Part shown: positions 11,803 through 21,600 of the stretch, in pieces
Numbering within the stretch: position 1 is the stretch's first letter
Layout of the letters: every line of letters starts with the position of its first letter
The notes under the pieces: generated by a model
Seen by the model: only the letters and a program-made list of their open reading frames with translations
Told to the model about the DNA's origin: nothing
Databases searched by the model: none
From: Flectonema sp. DT1601
Taxonomy: Eukaryota; Euglenozoa; Diplonemea; Diplonemida; Diplonemidae
NCBI GenBank assembly: GCA_964019425.1
Contig: OZ025788.1
Location: 744,001 to 808,000, forward strand
Direction of reading: 5' to 3'
Length of the DNA: 64,000 nucleotides
Translations under genes and position numbers: made by a program

Positions 11803-11844
11803 GTACTTCGCTCTATACCCTGTTTTGTAGCGAGGGAGTAGTAC
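11803..11844. repeat. Hairpin motif family, copy 1
   Basis: Begins GTACTTCGCTCTATACCC and ends GGGAGTAGTAC. The ends pair as GTACT/AGTAC. It shares the pattern G(T/C)ACTT.GCTCT.TACCC ... GGGAGTAGT(A/G)C with copy 2. Confidence 0.4.
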
Positions 11845-12220
11845 TTGGGTTTGAAAGAAATTAAGAAATGAGAAGACATCTTCTGACATCAATACAGTCC
11901 AAATCCAGTGACACAATACATCTAATCAGAATACGAAGTGATAACATCCGCTGGTTTTCGCGTATAATCGCAGATAGCGAGATGTAGAAAGTATTCGATG
12001 ATTCGAATGTTGTGGCACAAAACCAACACAATTTAATAACACACAGACTTTCATCTCGCAGGTAAAACTGCATAAAGTACAAATTAACAAGTGTTTTGGA
12101 CTCGTGAAGATTTCAAAAACATCTGCTGACGCACACTATCAGACCACAAACGGTGATGACAGTCGCTTCCCATTCGCAGGCAAGCTGCATGGAAGCAGAC
12201 AGTCACACAGCAAGCATTCA

Positions 12221-12255
12221 GCACTTGGCTCTGTACCCGAGTAGGGGAGTAGTGC
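12221..12255. repeat. Hairpin motif family, copy 2
   Basis: Begins GCACTTGGCTCTGTACCC and ends GGGAGTAGTGC. Its ends pair as GCACT/AGTGC. Compared with copy 1, one T-A pair is replaced by C-G on both arms, a compensatory change. Confidence 0.4.
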
Positions 12256-12708
12256 AGAGATAGTAAAACGACAACAGAAATATTCTTCTCATTACACAAA
12301 CAACATCAACTATTCAGGTGTTTGATTTAAAGTTATTATATTGAAATAAGAATAATAAGACACCTAAAACTGGTACAGATATTCCTAAAAACAATTTATA
12401 ACAAAGCAACGAACACATAAATAAAAAAAATACTTACAAAAGAAAACAACAGAAACATATCCATCTGAGGAGTAGTGTCTGAGTCCCACTGTGAACAGAG
12501 CGAGTATGTTCTCAGTGAAAGCTCAAATCACTTCGCTCTGTACTCAAATTGATATGAACATGAAGTTCAATAAAATGAGCTAATATCCTTCCAAACAAAA
12601 ATACAAAAAACAAACCACAGTAGACCCAGAACGACTACACTGCGATATTAACACAGAAAGCATTCAAAGAACCGGTCTTGCTTAGTCTACAACAAGGAAA
12701 CACAATCG

Positions 12709-12740
<32 letters not shown>

Positions 12741-13573
12741 TCGCCAACAAACGCAAAATGATAAAAAAAAAAAAACGGTAAACGAGTAGGATGGCAGTAT
12801 TACGAGAATAGCGAGAAATATTATGAGACTGGATAGAAGCTCATGGTAAGTTTTGTCGCAAGTTCCCCTCAAAGACTTGAGTGGGAATACGACATTACCC
12901 TTCAACATATAAAGAATCAAAAAGAAGGAAACGAGGAAAAAAAAAACACCTTTTCTCCCGACTTTTTTTCCACCACAAACATATGTCAGACACTTACGTG
13001 GAATGGCAATACAAAGAGAAATATTATCAAAAGAAAAAAAGAGAGTTAAAAAAGGCAGGCAAGTCACGAGCACACTAAGTGACACACTGTAGCGTAGAAC
13101 AACGTAACATATCCGTGTCTAATACTCTCATTTTGTTATTAAGTACTTCAATCAGTAAGATATTCTAAAAGGTGCATTCGCTTTGTTTCATTTTTCATTT
13201 TTTTTTTTTTTTTTTTTTTCTTTGTTTTTTTGCTTTTCGTTCTTTTCTTAACAAAACAAATTAAAAAAAACGAGTGTGGGGAAAATAATATAAAAATCCC
13301 GAAAACGGGTGGAAAAAAAACACCGCAAAGTGAATATCCTTTTCTAGGTATGACCCCAAATAATGCAGGGCCTAAGTCTCTTAATTCTCACTGCTTTGCT
13401 AATAAGAGAGCAATAGATAGTATGCTGTGCATACTGATCTTGCATGAGTTGTTTTCGAAGATGAAATAAACCCCTGCTGCATTAGTCACACAAAAGGATA
13501 GTACCATGTATCATACTTGTTAGTTTTCAGCTGTACAGCCAGATAAACAAGACACAATACATAACCGATGTAT

Positions 13574-13608
13574 GCACATAGCTCGACCCCAATTAGGGGG
13601 AGTAGCGC
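13574..13608. repeat. Hairpin motif family, copy 3 (weaker)
   Basis: Contains AGCTCGACCCC then AGGGGGAGTAGCGC, with a CCCC/GGGG inner stem. It resembles copies 1 and 2 in order and spacing but is more diverged. Confidence 0.3.
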
Positions 13609-14977
13609 GAATGTTGTTATTTGAGATAAAACGCCTTCGATAATGAACCGAAGATTCTTTTTTTTTTTTTTTTTGCTGTTGTTTTTTTTGTTTCTTTCCT
13701 TATTCCACCGGGTATACAATCACTAACAGCGGGTAACTTGAGTTTTTATTTTTTTTATTTTCTTAAAAACTAATTATGTATAGTTGATGCCGTGAAAAAT
13801 TATCTGGCACAGAGAATGATTCCTTCCAGTGCTTTAAAAAAAGAGCGTCCTTCAGGTGGAAAGATTTCTGTAGCTCCTAACCCATGACCGTGAGACGGTA
13901 ATATTTCTTTTTTATTCAGTGATTTTTTTTTTTTTTTCCATATGAGTTTTTTTTACCATCTTTCTTTCACGATGATATTTCTTTCTGCTCTTGTTTCGGT
14001 GATCTTATATTGCAAAAAAAAAGTACAAGAGAAAGAAATATTTTTACCACAAAAGAAAAAAAGAAAGAAAAAAAAAAAATTATGGAAATATTTCTTGTAA
14101 GTCGTGCATATGAGTAGAAGACTAAAGCCAGTTAGTTTAGTTAAGTTGTAATGAGTTAAACACATGACCATATTCTTCTTAAAATCGCAACTTGACTCAT
14201 CCGTAAAAGAAATGAAAGAAAGCTGCAACTAGAAAGTGATTCTGACTAACGATAAGCCAATTTAATTTCCTTCGCATCTTTCTTGAATCGTGAATTGTCG
14301 TATTGAACATTTGTCAATAAAGCACACGTACAGAAATAACATAAAAGAAGTCAAACACTAGCAGCAGACTTTTTGAATTGTGAGCAATACACGAACGAAA
14401 AAAAGAAGAAACCCATACTAGTGGATGGGTAAATTCCTACTAAAAATTATATTCCTCTTAAATCGTGAATCGATGCATTCACTGAAACACACGAAAAAAA
14501 CTAAAAGAAGTCTGCCTCAGATTGATTCAAATAGACTACCAGAAGACATACGAGTTGTCGACGTAGTCAACGAGGAGCGAGTACAGAATGAATAAAATAA
14601 ATGGTTGATCCTTTACTATGGTTACAAAAGAAGTAAACCAAACTACAAGACGCTTACCACGTAAAACAATACGAATTTGTTACTCTATGGAACAGAGTGA
14701 AATAGTGCTACGATCGGCATCAGACACAGACAGCTCTGAAATTGCTGGGTTAGGTTGTACAAGACTGGGCTAATACTCCCGAGTAAGGAAAGAACAGTAA
14801 TCAGTTTGATAAATATACGGAGAGGGGGGGAAAGGAGACTGGACAAGAATAAAGTAGACGTTCTGAAAAATAAAAGAACGAGAGAGAGGGAAAAAAAAAA
14901 GAGAAAGTAGGCATTCTTTTCTCCTTTACGTGTGCTTTTTTTTTTTTTTTGCAGATAATTGATTGTTTGCTGACAAA

Positions 14978-16111
14978 CTACTGAGAAGCAGGAGTACCTT
15001 TCTCAAAGTTAACACCACCAGCTGGCATAGCAGAAGCTCTAAAGGTTTGAAGAAATGGAAGAACTAAAGGATCGACTGACTCACTAACAGGATTAGATTT
15101 AACACTCGCTGCAGGGGAAGTAATTTCACCCGAAGAGTTCGAATCTGAGCAGTGAGATTCCGAATGTGAAGATGAAATAACCGACTGTGTCGAGCGGTTA
15201 GATTTTCCTTTTCCACTACTTCCTGAAATAGCATCCCATTGTCTCTTCCTGCAAATGTGAACATTGTTGCAGTCTTCTCCCCATTTGCAGGACCTTCTCT
15301 GGTGAGGTCTGCAAATTCTCAGCATCGGAACGTGAACACATCCACTTCTCGGCTGAGATGAGATATCACACAATTCACGAAGTCCCTTTGTTACGGTCAC
15401 CATCACCTTCGGAAGAACCACGTTCTGACTTCCATTCCCAACTCTCAAAACTCTCATTTCTTTAACACCAGCTAAGAGTGGATAAGTTTCTGTCTTAGGT
15501 TCAATGCCACTCTCTTCTCTACAAGACTGTTGACCACAGCATGGCATTCTCCACATGACACGAAGGTGACGAAGGTATGAGGGTTCCACATGAAGGTTTG
15601 GACAGTTTTCTAATTCACACTCAGAATTCAACGAGCAGAGGATTCCCTTCTCATATCCACTGCGGAGTAACAGAGCGAGTCCAACTGTCTTTTTGATTCT
15701 ATCTAAAGGAACAGTAATTGCTTCTCCATCCTCTTCACTGTAAACATCTAAAGTTTGTTCTGATTCTTTAACATCTTCAGTGACCGGATGAAGTGTTCTC
15801 AATTGAGCAATCTTCTTCCTGTCTGCGTGAATTGAGTTACACTTACCCTGTGCACGACACTGTCTTACTTGGTACTTCTTACACAGAAAGGCTCTCTTGT
15901 TACTTCCTAAGTTTTGGAAATAGGTCTCTAGACCAGCTGTTGAAAGCACATCACTGTTTGATCTTCCATAAGAGAGTTCATAAGGCTTTCTATTTATTGG
16001 ATCAAATACGGTAATCTTTTGACCCACTGATTCATTCTTAACCTGATTCTGTTGAACTCCACTTCCCATTTGAAGGAATGAACTTTGCAAGTCGGATGCA
16101 CAAAAAGTCAT
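14978..16111 (-). CDS. Triple CCCH zinc-finger protein (kinetoplastid-like)
   Basis: A 377-residue protein with three CCCH motifs: CKKYQVRQCRAQGKCNSIH (C-x7-C-x5-C-x3-H, about residues 77-95), a divergent middle finger CSLNSECELENCPNLH (about 159-174), and CRPHQRRSCKWGEDCNNVH (C-x7-C-x5-C-x3-H, about 270-288). The first finger with the following ADRKKIAQLR is very like a kinetoplastid ZC3H family. The C-terminal 90 residues are Ser-rich and probably disordered. An acceptor-like ATTAATCAG precedes the ATG by about 25 nt. Such proteins bind mRNA and regulate its stability or translation in organisms without gene-by-gene transcription control. RNA binding is known of the family and not shown here. 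Confidence 0.87.
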   Translation of the reverse strand: MTFCASDLQSSFLQMGSGVQQNQVKNESVGQKITVFDPINRKPYELSYGRSNSDVLSTAGLETYFQNLGSNKRAFLCKKYQVRQCRAQGKCNSIHADRKKIAQLRTLHPVTEDVKESEQTLDVYSEEDGEAITVPLDRIKKTVGLALLLRSGYEKGILCSLNSECELENCPNLHVEPSYLRHLRVMWRMPCCGQQSCREESGIEPKTETYPLLAGVKEMRVLRVGNGSQNVVLPKVMVTVTKGLRELCDISSQPRSGCVHVPMLRICRPHQRRSCKWGEDCNNVHICRKRQWDAISGSSGKGKSNRSTQSVISSSHSESHCSDSNSSGEITSPAASVKSNPVSESVDPLVLPFLQTFRASAMPAGGVNFEKGTPASQ

Positions 16112-16463
16112 ATTATTATGTGGGTAATACCCCTGATTAATATAAACATTACTTTACCCGACAGTAGAATTACTCCTCTCTTCCAAACTACATATTAGTA
16201 ACTGTATATTAATTAAATTCATGTCGAAGTATAACAGTCTGGAAAGGAGTCAACGTCGTTGTCATTAAGTCCCTTTTATTTCTAAACAATAGAGGAGAGG
16301 ATAAGAAACTCTACTTTTAGATAATCAAAAAATAAGAATTTGAAACAGCAACGAGAGACAAAAGAGAGGTGCAATTTAAAGAGATATTTCATTAGTGGAT
16401 CAACGTGCAGGTTGGTTACCTGGTCATCCACCTTCGAAAAACGTTTTTAAATGAATTGAAGGT
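16112..16463. other. Intergenic, no gene seen
   Basis: Spacer between two minus-strand genes. It holds the presumed splice acceptor of the triple-CCCH gene and the 3' flank of the CblC-like gene. Confidence 0.6.
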
Positions 16464-17195
16464 TCAATGTGATAGTTTACCTGATTTATTTATCATTCCC
16501 TTCATTGCACAACCAGAGTGATAATAAAGTTGTTCATCAGTGTATCGGAATTGATTTCCAATTCCCGGAACTGACCGAAGAGCTATCCAGGGTGATTCCA
16601 TTTCAGGTTTGGGATTTGATTTGGTAAACTCAAGAGCAAGTTTTAATAGTCTAGCAGCCTCTTCCTCCTGATCTACTGACAATGGTGTTTTGAGAATAAT
16701 TGGAAGAGGTAAGGAAGGGGAAGGCGTATCAAGAATAAGTATACTCCGAAGAGCAAACCAAGTTCCATATTTCGGGTGGATACAAAGATGAATATTATGA
16801 TCTAAAGCAGCCAATCCAATAGCCTCAGCTACTCTTTGCATTGGTATCTTAGTTTTTGCGTATTCGCTACTCCAAACGTAGCTGATTGTTTTATTAGGAA
16901 AGTACTTCTCAGCGTTTTCCATAATCACTTGCTTCGAAAATACGTCAACAGGATGTTCAATATTTGTATTTTGATCTTCTTTCCATATCATTAAATGTTC
17001 CCACATTGCTTTAGAATTTCCTACGAGAATTGCTTGCCTGCCAGGTGGCATCTTCGAAACTTGAGATCGAACTCTTTCTTCGACACCATCAATATATTCG
17101 TTATACCAATCGCTGTTGAATTCTTGTGAGATATCAAAACCTCTTTTCTCGATTGAGTTCATAAAGTCTGACGTTGATGAGTCCTCCATTGACAT
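16464..17195 (-). CDS. MMACHC/CblC-like cobalamin-processing protein
   Basis: 243 residues, near the length of the conserved core of animal MMACHC (about 280). Several blocks align in order with MMACHC: RGFDIxxxF...DWYNEYI (18-35), AILVGNSKAMWEHL (55-68), HPVDVF (81-86), CIHPKYGTWFALRSILIL (138-155), then RYTDEQLYYHSG near the end. In animals MMACHC is a cytosolic flavin- and glutathione-dependent enzyme that strips the upper ligand (decyanation/dealkylation) from imported cobalamin. The role here is inferred from the motif series. A donor-like CAGGTAAAC falls near the 3' end, so a short last exon is possible. The acceptor AACTTCAG lies about 20 nt before the ATG. The gene sits just outside the left edge of the tandem duplication. 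Confidence 0.8.
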   Translation of the reverse strand: MSMEDSSTSDFMNSIEKRGFDISQEFNSDWYNEYIDGVEERVRSQVSKMPPGRQAILVGNSKAMWEHLMIWKEDQNTNIEHPVDVFSKQVIMENAEKYFPNKTISYVWSSEYAKTKIPMQRVAEAIGLAALDHNIHLCIHPKYGTWFALRSILILDTPSPSLPLPIILKTPLSVDQEEEAARLLKLALEFTKSNPKPEMESPWIALRSVPGIGNQFRYTDEQLYYHSGCAMKGMINKSGKLSH

Positions 17196-17359
17196 GTTTG
17201 CTACTCTGAGTTCTGAAGTTTGAATTGAAATTTTAAAAAAATAACTGTTGATTTAATAAGATAGTCTGATTATCACGCGTGGGTGGGTTATTACCGAGTG
17301 GGGTAATGAAACGAGGTAAAAACCCACCACAAGTGAAAATCTGCATCTGATTTTTGCAT

Positions 17360-17623
17360 CTAAAACCGTCGTTTTATTTTACGATAGGAGGCTTCGAAGG
17401 GAAAAATTACACCCCGGCGGTCTACGGGCTCTTCAGGAGTCCATCCTGCATCCTTGGCGGCTTCGGTGCACTGCTGCTCCACAGGCAGGGCCGCTCTAAT
17501 TCCTTACCCCAATAATGAGCCCTGGTAAAAAAATGTTGAGTATAGCTGCCCACATTCAACTGATACTAGTAAGAAAAATCCTCTCGGAAATCTCCCAAAA
17601 AAAAAAGCACTCCGAACACACAT
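17360..17623 (-). pseudogene. Copy A of the 87-residue ORF, interrupted
   Basis: Matches 23451-23714 almost base for base but has an in-frame TAA where copy B reads CAA, in the segment GSLLG-stop versus GSILGQEI. It is therefore broken or truncated. The second half is markedly GC-rich compared with the surroundings. Function not recognised. Confidence 0.7.
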
Positions 17624-17695
17624 CAACCTGGGGAATGCAATTTTTGAGATTCAAGTGAGATTGGAAGTGGAAAACTGGGGGGGAAAAAATTGCCT

Positions 17696-17728
17696 GAGCG
17701 TGAAAGAATGTTACAATACTTCACGCTC
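17696..17728. other. Hairpin beside inversion breakpoint, unit A
   Basis: Perfect 9-bp stem GAGCGTGAA/TTCACGCTC with a 15-nt loop. It ends 8 nt before the left edge of the inverted spacer and is conserved in unit B (23799-23831). Confidence 0.7.
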
Positions 17729-17736
17729 GCAACGGG

Positions 17737-18641
17737 CCTAACCAAAATGCGTGCAATTAAATTCGGTAAAAAACACTTCATGCTCAGCCCAGGAGTGAAA
17801 TACTGTACTTTCTGATTTTCACTAAATTTTCCCTAAGAAGCCAGATAGAGTAAAATAAGAAAGGTTTTTTTAGTCAGATATAACCAACAGACGTCATTCA
17901 GTTGATTTCTTTCAATAACAACATCCCATATCTGGCAGCCATCTTCAATAATAAGAGACTTTGTACGGAACTCAATGATTTTGCTACAGGCAGGGAGCCC
18001 AATACATCGCCTCCAGAAAGAATAATAACGAGAATGAAAAAAAAAAAAAAAAGAAACTGTTACGCAATATTGGCAAATCGTAAAAAACGTATTATTGCAA
18101 CATGTATAAAAGACGAAGTCAAGAAATAACAATCACAATAATACAAACAACGACTGAAAAAGGTTTACCACTTTTATCATTATACAACAGAATGTTATTT
18201 CTATTCTCCATAATAGAAGGTAAACGCAATAAACGATTAGAATCACGTTTATCATACAGTAAGAACTACTGACCGTGACTACGCCTATCGTTGATCGCGA
18301 TGAAACCCCTAGTCTGACAGGGAATTGAATAAATGAAATAATAAGCTGAACAGAAGGTAAAACAACGTAAAAACAGTAACAATTTTTAGTGATTAAAACA
18401 AAGTAATAAAAGAAAAGGTATGTTTACAAAAAACGTAAACACAGAAGGGACCATACAAGAAGGGGTGTTGAAACGTTTGAGTATGTTTGAAGGAATAAAT
18501 ATCTGTATTATGCCGAAGTTTACTAAAATAAACATTAGTTATGATACAGTAGACTAAGGTAGGGGTAAACGCACGAATATGACAAGAAAAAAAGGGGGGA
18601 AAGCAGCTGAGCTGACATCGCGTCTCGGTTTAGTTAGTCAC
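17737..18641 (+). other. Spacer, orientation 1 (inverted relative to unit B)
   Basis: 905 bp lying between the shared left flank AACGGG and the shared right flank AGAGAGTAATATC, where the kinase reading frame ends. The sequence is the reverse complement of 23840-24423 with about 5% substitutions by eye, small indels, and an extra 335 bp (18080-18414). The ends carry a 5-bp inverted repeat: CTAAC at the left edge and GTTAG (18633-18637) at the right. No credible gene lies inside. Confidence 0.9.
18080..18414. other. 335-bp segment present only in unit A spacer
   Basis: In unit B the flanks GGCAAATC and AAGGTATG are directly joined. No terminal repeats or target-site duplication are evident, so it could equally be a deletion in B or an insertion in A. 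No gene is seen in it. Confidence 0.75.
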
Positions 18642-21600
18642 AGAGAGTAATATCAGAACTCGTATTGCTTCTCCATGTTTGGTTAGTCTCATTTGTTAAA
18701 CTAGAAGTGCTATTATCTGAAATCCAATGATGTGATAAGAGGTCGGAAACTGTTGGTCTGTCCTCAGGTATTGTATTCAACACGAGAGTAATAAAGTTTC
18801 GATCATCAACGTTAACAATTGATTTCAACGTTGGAGAAGAGTTACAAATATGATACATCATTTCCCATGGGCTTGATAATAAAGGCCAAGGAGGATCCCC
18901 ACTTAGCATTTCACATACAACACATCCAACAGACCAAATGTCTGCTTTGGTTCCGTAACCGCATTCTCCACTTTTTATTACTTCAGGTGCCATCCAGCGT
19001 GGGGTTCCAACCACGGTAGAAGCGGGTTTGTTGGTGTTGCTCCAATTTTTTAAACATCCGAAGTCAGTTAACATACAAACCCCGTTACTTATTAATATGT
19101 TAACTCCCTTTATATCTCTGTGAAGAATCTTGTGACTATGAAGAAATCCAACTCCCTTGAGAATTTGTTTTGTGAATTTTCTAACAACATTCCGTTGCAA
19201 GCAACGTGCTGATTGTTTTTCAATCAATGCTGAAAGAGAACCCTCTGGATAAAAAGTCATTATTATAAAAATTTCAAAATCATTGGATTCAAAAGATAAG
19301 TACTTTATTATGTTTGGGTGTCGTAGATTCTTTATCAGGTTAAACTCTTGTTGATAACCTCTAGCTTCATCACGAGAGCATATAATCTGTTTTACTGCTA
19401 CTGTGGCACCATCGTTTGTAATCGCTTCATAAACTACTCCAAATGATCCTTTTCCGACTATGCTATGAGCAGACCAGAATTCACCACATTTTAATGAGTT
19501 CATTTCCGTTTCCGCAGATGAAACCAAGACAGCGTGTTCACTATGACTGATGTCTTTCAGTTTGTTTTTTAGAAATCTTCGAATGCCGCAGATGACCAGA
19601 CAGAATACTAAAACAACACCAAGAACAACAGCAACAATAACAGAAATAGGAATAACATCCTCTGGAGACGTTTCCACATCATCAGGCGGTGTTATAGATA
19701 TTGTTGAGTTATAAGTTGCGACGTAGTAAGTCGACCCATCAGCATTAAGTAAATGTTGAAAACTGTTTATAGAGCGATCAGGAACATCATCGTTGATGGT
19801 TACTTCACGATCGTCGTCATAATTAAACCGCAGCCACAGCAAAGCCTTTTTCTCTCCTGCCGGAGCTATTCCTCGAACCTGCCACTCGTTTGGCAGTGTC
19901 GATGAGGAAATATCCCAAACCCAGTCAACAGTTGAATCGTTGGTTCCATTCCCAACAACATAACCAAAGCTGTTGCTACCTTCTGTTTGACATGAGAACG
20001 AAACAGTTCTGGTTATCTTCTCTCGTTTGAGAAAAACTAATCTTATTTCCGAATTATTAAACGAAGGAGGGAATATAAACTGCAGAGTAATCAACATTTC
20101 ATTGTCTTCAAGAACTCGGTTGAAATTATGCAGCCCTCTCAACAGCAACTGAGGAGTGGTTCGGTTGAGTTGAAAGAAGAATGTTTGTCCTTTTTCAAGT
20201 AGCGAGTCTTCTATAACGATAGGTTTCTTTACTTTATCTGCATTTAATACAGTTATATTGGTGTAGTCTGTGTATGAATTACATCGGATCCAGCTGTTTC
20301 TTTTTTCGACACTATCAGGATTGTTTCTTGATGACATCGGCTGATGGATAAGAAGATAGTCGTCGTCGCTGATGTGAAATTCTGAATTTTGTAATATCAA
20401 TTTAAAAGAATCTGGTCTTAACAACCTGATATCTGACTGGTGAATTACCGAATTATTCAATACTATCGCTGGAGGGTCGCTATCACCGAAAGTAGTAGGT
20501 GAGCTAGTTGGGACTATAAGTGATTTCTTTGATAAGATTGCACCATCAAACGTAACTGAGCAGTGCTTGCAATATGCTATAATAATCCAGCCCCGTTGAA
20601 CCCAAGTATTTAAAAATAAAAATGGCGTTGGATCCTGCCCCACTTCCTCTCTACTTAATGCAATAGAAAATCCACGACAATTAAAAATATTTGAATCGAA
20701 TTTTATTATTCCGCCCGTGAAGGATGACGGCATTAAAAGTCCGCCGTGATGAAACGTTGAATCAATCTTATTACCAATAAATTCAAAATAGTCAAAAAGC
20801 GATTTCGGCGTAACATAAACTGCACTATTACCGTAAGCCCTCGTGGTGCCTCCAGTCAACAAGTTGTAAGCGAAAGATACAGAAACTTCAACCATATATG
20901 GGGTGCTTACGAATATGACGAGCGGAAAAGCAAGAATATCTCCAGCTATCATCGTGTTTCCAACAATGTTTATGCTTGAACTAATTGGATTTGTACTGGC
21001 AATAGACGAATTCCAAAATGAGCTTTCTACAATGCTAAATTCCGATCCGATACCCATATTGATGTCATTAAATTCCACACCCATAAACATCACATTTTCC
21101 ACAGCTGACAATGTCAAAGGTAATTTTGAATTATACATGGAGGACATTATTCTCAAGATTGGTTCTAATCCTACTTCATCCACGAGACCAACCCCTCCAA
21201 GTTGTAAGCCACTCACTACTATTAGAAATGAAATATCACCTCGTGCTTTTGGAAGTAGTTCCGTCAGTTTTTTAAAATGACTAAAAGCTGAATCATTTAC
21301 CGGGAGATCTAACCTTAATCTACTACCACAGGAATCAGGTGAGACTGTTACGTTTATAAATAAAAACCATTCTTCTCTATCAGAAAGGTCATTGATTGTG
21401 TTGATAATAGTATCATTAGAGTGTGAGATTCCTATGCGAATTCGAAGTTTGTATTCACCAGGTTCTAAGATTGTTAGATAGAGAGATAATTTAGTTATTA
21501 CTGTCATTGAGGGGGTTTGTATCCCAGAGAAGAAAAACCCATGATCACCATTTGAAAGAATCGTATCAGATCGTGAAAACGAAACAGTTTCGTAGTTTCC

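Larger units (their letters stand above)
9834..14977. other. 5.1-kb gene-free region
   Basis: No open frame on either strand has convincing composition; the longer ones (10948-11349, 12687-13085) are translations of poly(A)/poly(T)-rich DNA. The region holds many homopolymers, a 6-bp-stem hairpin near 10143 (ATGCGA/TCGCAT), and three copies of a hairpin-forming motif listed separately. It could hold non-coding RNA genes or a transcription-control segment; no tRNA or rRNA is recognised. Confidence 0.6.

Noticed and set aside
12687-13085. 132-codon open frame on the minus strand
   Set aside because: Starts in poly(T)-derived Phe runs and has low-complexity hydrophobic content; two overlapping plus-strand frames are equally long and equally poor.
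17902-18129. Conserved peptide WDVVIERNQLNDVCWLYLTKK appearing in frames in both spacers
   Set aside because: The match follows from the spacer being inverted DNA; the surrounding frames are disrupted by indels between the copies, so coding selection is not evident.
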